Shown here piece after piece: positions 41,060-48,267 of a stretch of DNA of 64,000 nucleotides (its first letter is position 1; each line of letters begins with the position of its first letter). The notes under the pieces were generated by a model, which saw only the letters and a list, made by a program, of their open reading frames with translations, did no database searches and was not told the origin of the DNA. The position numbers and the translations under genes were made by a program. Location: NCBI GenBank assembly GCA_018694115.1, contig JABHNB010000015.1:1-64000 (forward strand), given 5' to 3'. This stretch comes from an archaeon. Lineage in GTDB: Archaea > Nanobdellota > Nanobdellia > Pacearchaeales > GW2011-AR1.

Positions 41060-43557
41060 TCTTCCAGATAAATTGCTGGGCTGCCGGGTTTGGCCTTTCT
41101 TGATTTGTTTTCTGGGTCATATTTCTTTGGGTCATTGACCGCAATAATCTCGACATTTTTCCCAATAGTTTTATTGATATTTTCTACATCAGTCATTGCT
41201 AATTCAAATGGCATAACATAAACATAAATTTTCTTTGCATCTTTCGTTTTATTTAAAAAATAATTAATGTTTTTGATAATTTTTTCATTTAAGTCTCCAA
41301 CTTGCCCCTTTTTTACAATTTTAGATTCATTAAATTTTGGCCACGAAGCAAGTGAGATAAAACTTTTTCCGCCGATCTTCTCCCAAAGCTCTTCTGCAAT
41401 ATGTGGGCAGAACGGCGCCAACATTTTCAAAGCACCCTCCAAGGTAGCTTTTGAAACCTCTTTCTGTTTAGCAAGCAAGTCAAATAATTCTTTAAGCTTA
41501 ATTGTGGCAGCCCTATAATCAAACGAATCAACTTGTATGCTAACATTCTTGATGGTTTCATTTAACTTAGATAAAACTTCTTCGCTGTCTTTTCCAATCT
41601 TCGCATTAGAATAAAGACTGACAACTTTCTTCATAAATCTCAATGAACCATTGATTCCTTTCTCGCTCCAATCAATATTCTTATCTGGTGATGCAATGCC
41701 TGACAAAAAGAATCGGGCCGTATCAATTCCATACTTACTAGAAACTTCTTCAGGTAAAACTCCATTCCCCTTAGACTTACTCATTTTTTCTCCATTTTCG
41801 CCGTGTAACATTCCTTGATGAAATAACTTAATGGCAGGTTCATCAAAGTCAATTAGTCCTAAATCTCTCAAAAATTTAACATAGAACCTAGAATAAATCA
41901 AATGCATACAAGCATGCTCGGCCCCGCCGATATATGTATCTACTGGACACCAATATTTTGCCTTTTTAGTATCAAAAATCTTTTTGCCATTATTCGGATC
42001 ACAATATCTCAAAAAATACCAGGACGAGTTCACAAAAGTATCCATAGTATCACTTTCTCTTTTTCCGGCCCCACCACACTTCGGACACTTAACATTCAAC
42101 CATTTCTCATTTGTCTCAAGAGGGTTTCCTTTCCCGAACTTAACTTCCTTAGGTAATTTAACTGGTAGGTTTTTCTCTGAAACTGGAACGGCCCCACATT
42201 TCTCACAATGGATAATTGGGATTGGAGTACCCCAATATCTCTGACGAGAAATTCCCCAGTCTCTAAGTTTAAAGTTCGTGATCCTTCTACCTTTCTTTTC
42301 TTTAATTAACCAATCCGTAATTTTTACAATTGCCTCTTCACTTTTTAAACCATCAAACTTTTCGCTTTTGGTTAAAATTCCATAATCTGTGAAAGCCCTT
42401 TTTGCTTTATTTGGGTCACTTGATGTTCCATTAACTGGTAAGATTGTCTCAATCAAATTAATTCCATACTTTTGTGCAAATTCCAAATCTCTTTGATCAT
42501 GAGCATCTGCCATAACCATTCCACTTCCGTAATCTGCGATAACAAAGTTGGCAGCCCAAATTGGGATTTTTTCATTCGTTGCCGGATTAATTGCGTAGCT
42601 CCCTGTAAAGACTCCTTCTTTGTTTAATTCTTCAACATCCTTCATAGCTTTCTGTGAAACGCTTCCAATTTTCTTCAAAAACTTTTCAACATCTTTTTCT
42701 TGATCTGCAGTAACTAGTGAATCTAACTTGGAGTGCTGAGCTGCTACAACCATAAAAGTTACTCCAAAAAGGGTATCTGGGCGAGTCGTGAAGATTGGCC
42801 AAGTATTTACTTCAGGATCCCTACTACATCCCTCATGTGCATGTGTTTCAATCTTAAAATCAATTTCAGTCCCGTGCGACTTTCCAATCCAATTCCTTTG
42901 CATGGCTTTTGTCCTATCTGGCCAATCCATGTTCTCAAGATTAGAATACAATTCATCCGCATACTCTGTCGTCTTTAGAAACCACTGCTTCAATTGCTTA
43001 ACCTCGACATTCGTATCATCATGTCTCCAACATTTTCCGTCATGAACTTGTTCATTAGCTAAAACAGTATTACATTTATGACACCAATTGACTGCGGAAG
43101 TTTTTTGATAGGCCAATCCCTTGTCTAACATCTTCAAAAAGATCCATTGATCCCATTTGTAATAATCTGGTGAAGAGCTATTCACCATTCTTGACCAATC
43201 ATAACTAATCCCCAGAGACTTAAATTGTTTCGTAAAATTAGCAATTGATTTCTTTGTATATTCCTCAGGATGCTCTCCTGCTTTAATTGCTGCATTTTCT
43301 GCGGGTAAACCCAGGGCATCATATCCCATTGGATGTAAAACGTTAAACCCTTGCATTATTTTAAATCTTGCAAGAATGTCTCCAATCGTATAGTTCCAAG
43401 CATGACCCATATGCAATCCGGATCCAGACGGATATGGAAACATCTCTAAAACATAGAACTTATCTTTTCCTGAATCTTTTACTTCGAATACCTTATCTTT
43501 CGCCCATTTGTTTTGCCATTTTTTTTCTATTTTTGCGAAATTTATTTCTTTGGTCAT
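41056..43557 (-). CDS. leuS: leucyl-tRNA synthetase, bacterial type
   Basis: Class I synthetase of 833 residues. HIGH-type motif is HMGH (49-52) after FPYPSGSG, the CP1 editing domain contains TTRPDTLFGVT, and the catalytic loop is KMSKSKGNG (about 600). A zinc-binding segment CPKCGG is also present. Domain order and length match bacterial LeuRS, not the longer archaeal type, suggesting transfer. A TATA-like TTTAAATATAAAC lies about 25 bp upstream, and a 78-codon gene with a leucine-rich leader ORF precedes it by 30 nt. Confidence 0.94.
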   Translation of the reverse strand: MTKEINFAKIEKKWQNKWAKDKVFEVKDSGKDKFYVLEMFPYPSGSGLHMGHAWNYTIGDILARFKIMQGFNVLHPMGYDALGLPAENAAIKAGEHPEEYTKKSIANFTKQFKSLGISYDWSRMVNSSSPDYYKWDQWIFLKMLDKGLAYQKTSAVNWCHKCNTVLANEQVHDGKCWRHDDTNVEVKQLKQWFLKTTEYADELYSNLENMDWPDRTKAMQRNWIGKSHGTEIDFKIETHAHEGCSRDPEVNTWPIFTTRPDTLFGVTFMVVAAQHSKLDSLVTADQEKDVEKFLKKIGSVSQKAMKDVEELNKEGVFTGSYAINPATNEKIPIWAANFVIADYGSGMVMADAHDQRDLEFAQKYGINLIETILPVNGTSSDPNKAKRAFTDYGILTKSEKFDGLKSEEAIVKITDWLIKEKKGRRITNFKLRDWGISRQRYWGTPIPIIHCEKCGAVPVSEKNLPVKLPKEVKFGKGNPLETNEKWLNVKCPKCGGAGKRESDTMDTFVNSSWYFLRYCDPNNGKKIFDTKKAKYWCPVDTYIGGAEHACMHLIYSRFYVKFLRDLGLIDFDEPAIKLFHQGMLHGENGEKMSKSKGNGVLPEEVSSKYGIDTARFFLSGIASPDKNIDWSEKGINGSLRFMKKVVSLYSNAKIGKDSEEVLSKLNETIKNVSIQVDSFDYRAATIKLKELFDLLAKQKEVSKATLEGALKMLAPFCPHIAEELWEKIGGKSFISLASWPKFNESKIVKKGQVGDLNEKIIKNINYFLNKTKDAKKIYVYVMPFELAMTDVENINKTIGKNVEIIAVNDPKKYDPENKSRKAKPGSPAIYLEE

Positions 43558-43586
43558 GTTTTCTTGAGCATTTGTTTATATTTAAA

Positions 43587-43823
43587 CTATTCTCTCGCCC
43601 CCATTGTTAGTCTTGCAATTCCCCTGTTTTCATTTGTATATTCTGGAAAGCAAATTTTGGAGGCTTCTTCTGGAAGTGCCCTTACTTCGGGATCATCTAT
43701 GGGGAGATTAACCCTGATGAATTGCAATTTTCCCGATTTATGTTGATAGTGCGTCGTAGCCCTAGGTATATCGATCGGTTGTCCGCGCATAATTCTCACA
43801 GAGGTTAGATATTCGAGAGCCAT
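43587..43823 (-). CDS. small hypothetical protein upstream of leuS
   Basis: A 78-residue soluble protein (MALEYLTSVRIMRGQP..., ending RLTMGARE), no family recognised. It lies 29 nt upstream of leuS on the same strand and 23 nt downstream of a leucine-rich leader ORF. Its expression may therefore be governed by that leader, and leuS partly with it by readthrough. Real gene status is likely but not certain. Confidence 0.5.
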   Translation of the reverse strand: MALEYLTSVRIMRGQPIDIPRATTHYQHKSGKLQFIRVNLPIDDPEVRALPEEASKICFPEYTNENRGIARLTMGARE

Positions 43824-43846
43824 TTTATAGAAATGAAATAACTCCC

Positions 43847-43903
43847 TTAAAGGAGAGCTAAAGCTAGCAAGAGGTTCAAGTTAGTTCCTGCTAATGTTTT
43901 CAT
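43847..43903 (-). CDS. leucine-rich leader peptide ORF upstream of leuS
   Basis: An 18-codon ORF, MKTLAGTNLNLLLALALL, with eight leucines, too short for the ORF track. Its ATG lies 25 bp after a strong TATA-like box (TATATAAAC on the minus strand, 43925-43933), i.e. at the expected transcript 5' end of the leuS-containing unit. The stop codon sits inside an imperfect inverted repeat (CTCCTT, TA, AAGGGAG). This is the arrangement of a leader peptide sensing leucyl-tRNA supply. Inference from position and composition only. Confidence 0.6.
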   Translation of the reverse strand: MKTLAGTNLNLLLALALL

Positions 43904-43954
43904 ATTATTATTTTGGTTAAGAAGTTTATATACTTTTGGGGATTGTAGATTATA

Positions 43955-44446
43955 TTAAAGACACATCAAACAATTTTCAGTCTTTTGGGTTGGCGTGTGC
44001 TTCATGGAGACGGTTACTTTTTGTTCTAGTGGTGCGCCAATACGGTTACAATGTAAATCATAGTGTCGTACTGGTCCGGTTAATATTGGTGGTTGATCTT
44101 CTGTCATTCGAACATCTTCTATTTTGAATAGATATAATTCAAACACTCTATCTACTAGCTTTCCCAAGGGAGTACCATCTGCCAAAAGGATCTTATTGAC
44201 TTCACCAAGTTCATAGAATTTATATGAATGGGGCGCTCTGCTTATTACTTCACCGAGTAGTCCTGCCGTTTCATTAAAAACTTCCAGTGCTTCTTTCGGA
44301 ACGCCACCCCTGTCATCCATTTCCCTATAAAGCTCTTTTCTTGTTTTATGTCCGATTACTGTAAGGCAGAATTCTGAGTCGGTCATATCTCTTAATTGTT
44401 CCGCGTTAAATGGGATTGCTTCGGGTTTTTGATATTCTTTGGACAT
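43955..44446 (-). CDS. hypothetical protein
   Basis: A 163-residue soluble protein, not recognised. It has an SD-like GAGGA about 8 nt before the ATG. The C-terminus ends in ENCLMCL, a two-cysteine tail. There is no clear catalytic motif. It stands alone between the leuS unit and tRNA-Glu. Confidence 0.55.
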   Translation of the reverse strand: MSKEYQKPEAIPFNAEQLRDMTDSEFCLTVIGHKTRKELYREMDDRGGVPKEALEVFNETAGLLGEVISRAPHSYKFYELGEVNKILLADGTPLGKLVDRVFELYLFKIEDVRMTEDQPPILTGPVRHYDLHCNRIGAPLEQKVTVSMKHTPTQKTENCLMCL

Positions 44447-44554
44447 TATATTTTCCTCTAAAAAAAATATGCGGGGTTTGATTAATAAGCTTTTGTATAC
44501 TCTATTTTATCGATGTCGTAAGTTTTAAAAGCTCATATAATCTTTTTGTGATAT

Positions 44555-44708
44555 GCTCTCGTAGTCTAGTGGCCAAGGATGCCGCCCTCTCAAATCGGAG
44601 GTTTTAGTCGATGAGATGATAAACCTCAGCCCAATTCTTGGGCACGATAAGCTCCAAGAGTTTTTTTGGAGAACGGCGGTGACCCGGGTTCAAATCCCGG
44701 CGGGAGCA
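44555..44708 (+). tRNA. tRNA-Glu (CTC) with an 81-nt intron
   Basis: Acceptor arms GCTCTCG and CGGGAGC pair fully with one G-T. The T arm is CCGGG-TTCAAAT-CCCGG and the anticodon stem CCGCC/GGCGG. The mature anticodon loop is CTCTCAC, giving anticodon CTC (Glu). An intron of 81 nt (44593-44673) lies after position 37. The junctions fit a bulge-helix-bulge: CTCT pairs with GGAG, with bulges CAA and AAC cut after their second base. Discriminator base A, CCA not encoded. A T-rich stretch follows. Confidence 0.92.
44593..44673 (+). other. tRNA-Glu intron with three stem-loops
   Basis: Removed by the archaeal splicing endonuclease at the canonical 37/38 site. Within it three hairpins can be drawn: GAGGTTT/AAACCTC, GCCCAA-TTC-TTGGGC and CTCCAA/TTGGAG. 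At 81 nt it is longer than most archaeal tRNA introns (often under 40 nt). Confidence 0.75.
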
Positions 44709-44721
44709 TTTTATCTTTTTA
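44709..44721 (+). terminator. T-rich terminator after tRNA-Glu
   Basis: TTTTATCTTTTT follows the tRNA 3' end directly, the usual oligo-T signal of archaeal RNA polymerase. Confidence 0.5.
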
Positions 44722-44734
44722 GGATTTGTTCAAA

Positions 44735-44785
44735 TGGCTTCTGTGAAGAAGTGTGCCGGCAGGCCGAGGCGGGAACATTTTCTTA
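44735..44785 (+). other. GC-rich tRNA-3'-like patch
   Basis: A short GC-rich stretch in an AT-rich intergenic space. It contains GTTCAAAT and, further on, GGCGGGAACATTTT, echoing the tRNA-Glu 3' end (GTTCAAAT ... GGCGGGAGCATTTT) with an insert between. Possibly a degenerate partial tRNA copy; evidence is weak. Confidence 0.3.
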
Positions 44786-44824
44786 AATCGAAATCTTTAA
44801 AACTGCATCATTCTATTATTAGTT

Positions 44825-45080
44825 ATGGAATTTTGGAGCAGAAATACTGGCTCGCGAGAGCACGATTATATTCCTTGTGAAAGGAAATAGGCTTCGGATA
44901 TCTAGGATTGGGACTCTTCTTGACGAATTTATTGAAGATCAACAGATGACATATGATCGAGAGTTTAGTGATGTTGAATTAAATGAAATTGAACGGTTGA
45001 GGAGGCAACCTCGTGATTTTGTCGGGAGTTTTATGTACGAAGAACTTGATCCTTATGCTCTCGTATATTTTGAAAGGTAG
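44825..45080 (+). CDS. small hypothetical protein, probably frameshifted
   Basis: A TATA-like TCTTTAAAAC points to ATG 44825, whose frame runs 21 codons (MEFWSRNTGSREHDYIPCERK) to a stop at 44890. The tracked ORF (GTG 44877 to 45080, GNRLRISRIGTLLDEF) continues in the next frame. Joining the frames near the A-rich GTGAAAGGAAAT would give one protein of about 85 residues. Either a 1-nt indel (mutation or sequencing error) or two separate small ORFs. No family recognised. Confidence 0.45.
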
Positions 45081-45113
45081 GTTTAAAAATCGCGGATTGT
45101 ATATTGTAATATC

Positions 45114-45155
45114 ATGGGCACACGCAAAGGTGTACCCGTTTTAGGAGATCCCTAG
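45114..45155 (+). CDS. proline-containing leader peptide ORF upstream of proS
   Basis: A 13-codon ORF, MGTRKGVPVLGDP, with two CCC proline codons, the last one directly before the stop. Its ATG lies about 27 bp after a TATA-like GTTTAAAAAT, i.e. at the expected 5' end of the proS transcript. Only 16 nt separate it from proS. GAGAT and ATCTC flank the final proline and stop codons and could form a small hairpin. This parallels the leucine leader of leuS. Inference from position and codon content. Confidence 0.5.
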   Translation: MGTRKGVPVLGDP

Positions 45156-45171
45156 AATCTCAATTCATATC

Positions 45172-46626
45172 ATGGGCAAAAAAACAACATTTAATATATC
45201 GAAATCGGAGAATTTCTCTGAATGGTATTCTGAAATTTTACAAAAGGCAGAGGTAACTGATATTCGTTATGGTGTTAAGGGCTTTGTTGTGATTAGGCCA
45301 TGGGGCGCAAGAATTATTGATAAGATGTATAGGCTTTATGAATCTGCATTTCAAAGAACTGGACATGATCCGGCTATTTTTCCTACAGTAATTCCTGAAG
45401 AGAATTTTAAGAAAGAATCAAGTCACGTAAAAGGGTTTAGTCCCGAGGTTTTTTGGTTAGAACAAAAGGGTGATGAAGATAAGGTTGCATTGAGACCGAC
45501 ATCTGAAACTGCGTTTTATCAGATGTATAATCTTTGGATTCGTTCTTGGAGAGACTTGCCATATAAGATGTATCAGAAAGCTAATATATTTAGGTATGAG
45601 ACTAAAGCTACTCGTCCATTGATTCGTTCTAGAGAATTTCTATGGTTGGAATCCCATAATGCTTTCGCTACTAAGAAAGATGCTGAGGCGCAGGTTTTGG
45701 AAGATATTAGAATGACAGAGGCAGTAATGCACGATATTTTTGGAGTTCCGTTTCTTCCTATGAAGCGGCCTCAATGGGATAAGTTTCCTGGTGCAGAGTA
45801 TACAATTGGAAGTGATTCAATTTTACCTGATGGAAAAATTATCCAGCAACCATCTACTCATTTAATTAGCCAGCATTTCTCTGAGGCTTTTGATGTTAAG
45901 TATGTGGATAAGAACGAGAAGGAGAGACTTGTCTGGCAAACTTGCTATGGCCCTGCAGTTTCTAGAATTTTAGCTTCGGTGATTGCGATTCATGGGGATG
46001 ATAATGGATTGGTTATACCTTATGCTATTGCGCCTTCGCAAGTCGCTATAGTTCCTATCTTGAAAGGAGAGGATAAGGGTGACAAGAAAGTAATTGAATT
46101 TGCCGAAAAGCTAGCCGAGGATTTGTTTAAGGAAAATATTACGACCTCCTTAGATCTTTCCGATAAACGGCCTGGTGAAAAGTTCTTTCATTGGGAGATG
46201 AAAGGTGTTCCATTTAGGATTGAAATTGGTGGGCGAGAGATTGAATCTGGAGAGCTGCCTTTATTTATTCGAGATACCAAGGAAAAGATTAGTGTTAAAG
46301 TTGATGGAATTGCTGAGACGATTAAGAATCTTGGTGCGGAATATGATGTTCGATTGATAGCTAAGGCGGATGAATTCTTTTCGGATAAGATTGCTGATTG
46401 TAAAACTAAAGAAGAAATAAAGAAAGCTCTTGATGGGAAGAAGATTGCGAGGTTTAGTTTCTGTTCGGCGGAAGAGCGGGGAGCTGATTGTGCGGCATTT
46501 GTTGAGAAGGAACTTCAGGCAAGAGTTATGGGAACGCGTGGAGATAAGAAAGAGAAAGCTAGTGGGAAATGTTTATTTTGTGGAAAGAAAGCTGGTGTAG
46601 TTGTTTATGCTGGGAAGAGTTATTAG
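45172..46626 (+). CDS. proS: prolyl-tRNA synthetase, archaeal/eukaryal type
   Basis: Charges tRNA-Pro. Class II motifs are visible: FRYETKATRPLIRSREFLW (motif 2) and GPAVSRILASVIAIHGDDNG (motif 3 region), an anticodon-binding domain, and a C-terminal zinc-binding part with CLFCGKKAG and the terminal tyrosine of the archaeal enzyme. 484 residues is normal. There is no Shine-Dalgarno site before the ATG; the transcript start maps to the preceding 13-codon ORF. It overlaps the next minus-strand gene tail to tail by 4 nt. Confidence 0.94.
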   Translation: MGKKTTFNISKSENFSEWYSEILQKAEVTDIRYGVKGFVVIRPWGARIIDKMYRLYESAFQRTGHDPAIFPTVIPEENFKKESSHVKGFSPEVFWLEQKGDEDKVALRPTSETAFYQMYNLWIRSWRDLPYKMYQKANIFRYETKATRPLIRSREFLWLESHNAFATKKDAEAQVLEDIRMTEAVMHDIFGVPFLPMKRPQWDKFPGAEYTIGSDSILPDGKIIQQPSTHLISQHFSEAFDVKYVDKNEKERLVWQTCYGPAVSRILASVIAIHGDDNGLVIPYAIAPSQVAIVPILKGEDKGDKKVIEFAEKLAEDLFKENITTSLDLSDKRPGEKFFHWEMKGVPFRIEIGGREIESGELPLFIRDTKEKISVKVDGIAETIKNLGAEYDVRLIAKADEFFSDKIADCKTKEEIKKALDGKKIARFSFCSAEERGADCAAFVEKELQARVMGTRGDKKEKASGKCLFCGKKAGVVVYAGKSY

Positions 46627-47186
46627 GAGCCGAGTTTGTCTTTGACTTCTGCCGGTTCGTAGTTTTTTATATAATCTAATGCTTCTTCGGGGGTGTCGAC
46701 TACGTGGAGGAATGGTAGGTTGTCTTTTGGGGCTAATCCTTCGTCGATTATTTTTTTGACTTGTTCTATTATTGGTGTGTAGAGATTGTTCGTGTTTACT
46801 ACGACTAGTGGTTTGTTGTGTAATCTTATTTGTTTTGCTACGAGGACGTCGATTAATTCATGGATGCTTCCGAATCCTCCAGGTAGTACAATGAATGCAT
46901 CTGATAATTCCTGCATATTTCTTAGTCTTTCTCCGAAGTTTTCAGTTACTATGCAATTGTGTTTTTTGACTGCGACATGCTCGAATATCTTTGGGATTAT
47001 TTCGGTTATTTCTTCGCTGTGTTCTGCGAATTCTCTTGAGAGTTCACCCATTAATCCGAGGTGACTTCCGCCGTAGATTAGATGATGTCCTTGTTCCCCC
47101 ATGAGTTGGCCCATTTTTATTGCCGTGTCAATGTAATCTTGATTAAGTTCGTCTGTTGATGAACAGAATACGCATATTTTTGCCAT
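46623..47186 (-). CDS. LOG-family nucleotide phosphoribohydrolase
   Basis: A 187-residue Rossmann-like protein with the family motif PGGFGSIHE (usual PGGxGTxxE, about residues 102-110) and YGGSHLGLMG. LOG proteins cleave the base from nucleoside monophosphates (often annotated lysine decarboxylase by error). The substrate in archaea is not defined. Confidence 0.85.
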   Translation of the reverse strand: MAKICVFCSSTDELNQDYIDTAIKMGQLMGEQGHHLIYGGSHLGLMGELSREFAEHSEEITEIIPKIFEHVAVKKHNCIVTENFGERLRNMQELSDAFIVLPGGFGSIHELIDVLVAKQIRLHNKPLVVVNTNNLYTPIIEQVKKIIDEGLAPKDNLPFLHVVDTPEEALDYIKNYEPAEVKDKLGS

Positions 47187-47271
47187 GATAATCTATCTTA
47201 GCGTTTCTTTAAAAATCTTATGATATGTGGAGTGTAATAATCCTTAAATAACCTGAATTGATTGGAAGGGC

Positions 47272-47874
47272 ATGGTGATGAGCATTGTTACTGCTGCAGA
47301 CTTCTTAAGGAATGTTAATAACTATTGTCCTGGGGAAGATAGTGTTATTGCTGTTGCAGGGGGATCGGGGAGTGGGAAGAGTTATATCGCTCGGGAAATT
47401 GTTAAGATAATTGGGGGGAGAGTTATTAGTCTTGATGATTATATTATCCCTGAGAAGATTGTTTCTGGAGGAAACTGGGATTTACCTGATGTATATGATT
47501 TAGGGATGGCTCGGAGAACCCTGGGGGCCTTAAGTCGTGGAGAGAACTTTGATAAACCAATTTATGATTTTGAACAGGGAATCATTGGAGGATATGAGAC
47601 TGTTTCTCCGGGGAAGCCAATTGTTTTTGAGGGATTACATACAATTGGTGATTATTTTGAGAAATTTATTGATTTTGGTATTTTTGTGGGTGCTGGGGAG
47701 AAAATTCGATTGAATCGACGTTTGAGCCGAGATGTTGCTGAGCGAGGTCAGGGAGTTGAGGAGATTAAGGCTAGGTGGAATGGGACTGTTGAACCAACCT
47801 TTAGGGAACATATTGCGTCTCAGGCATATGATGCAGATTTGGTTGTCATAAACAATGATCCTTTGGCGCAATAA
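47272..47874 (+). CDS. uridine kinase-like P-loop kinase
   Basis: A 200-residue kinase of the uridine kinase/phosphoribulokinase family. Walker A is GGSGSGKS (about 31-38), followed by SLDDYI, WDLPDVYDL, KPIYDFE and VFEGLH in the family order, with RLSRDVAERG as the lid. It likely phosphorylates a nucleoside or a small sugar-like substrate with ATP. Two close ATGs (47272, 47278) are possible. Confidence 0.82.
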   Translation: MVMSIVTAADFLRNVNNYCPGEDSVIAVAGGSGSGKSYIAREIVKIIGGRVISLDDYIIPEKIVSGGNWDLPDVYDLGMARRTLGALSRGENFDKPIYDFEQGIIGGYETVSPGKPIVFEGLHTIGDYFEKFIDFGIFVGAGEKIRLNRRLSRDVAERGQGVEEIKARWNGTVEPTFREHIASQAYDADLVVINNDPLAQ

Positions 47875-47905
47875 ACTTTATATATCCGTTCTTACTTTTT
47901 TTTGT

Positions 47906-48190
47906 ATGGTAGTAAAAATAAAACAGAGTAAACCAATTACTGAACTTGGGAAAGGCGATAAGTTAAAGATTAACGGTCGAGAGTTTGAGATTGACGCCCA
48001 GGTTGTTTTGATTGAGCATGATAAGGATACTAGGGAAATGGCGCTTGAAATCTTTGATTCTAAGGCTGATGAAGATTTTCAGTTAAGATACTTTTCTAAT
48101 AATATGGAAAATAGTTTGGAATTTTATGAGCTTAAGAATGAGTTTATGTATTCTAGAGTTCGTGATGAATTGAAGAGTGTTGAGTGGTAG
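47906..48190 (+). CDS. small conserved-looking hypothetical protein
   Basis: The start is placed at ATG 47906 (MVVKIKQSKPI), 25 bp after TTTATATATC; the tracked ORF begins inside the previous gene. A 94-residue acidic, beta-rich protein (DKLKINGREFEIDAQVVLIEHD). No family recognised. Confidence 0.6.
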   Translation: MVVKIKQSKPITELGKGDKLKINGREFEIDAQVVLIEHDKDTREMALEIFDSKADEDFQLRYFSNNMENSLEFYELKNEFMYSRVRDELKSVEW

Positions 48191-48267
48191 TTTTTTGTAT
48201 ATTCTTGAGTGCAGTATAATTTATAATGTTTGATTAACGCTATTTATTATGATAATTGGGGTGAGTA

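Noticed and set aside
43936-44127. Plus-strand ORF of 63 codons after a TATA-like box
   Set aside because: The TATA-like box at 43925-43933 is nearly symmetric and better explains the minus-strand leucine leader; the ORF starts with TTG and lies antisense to the hypothetical gene at 43955.
44593-44673. tRNA-Glu intron as a box C/D guide RNA
   Set aside because: GATGAGATGAT resembles box C only loosely, and no CTGA box D is in the right place.
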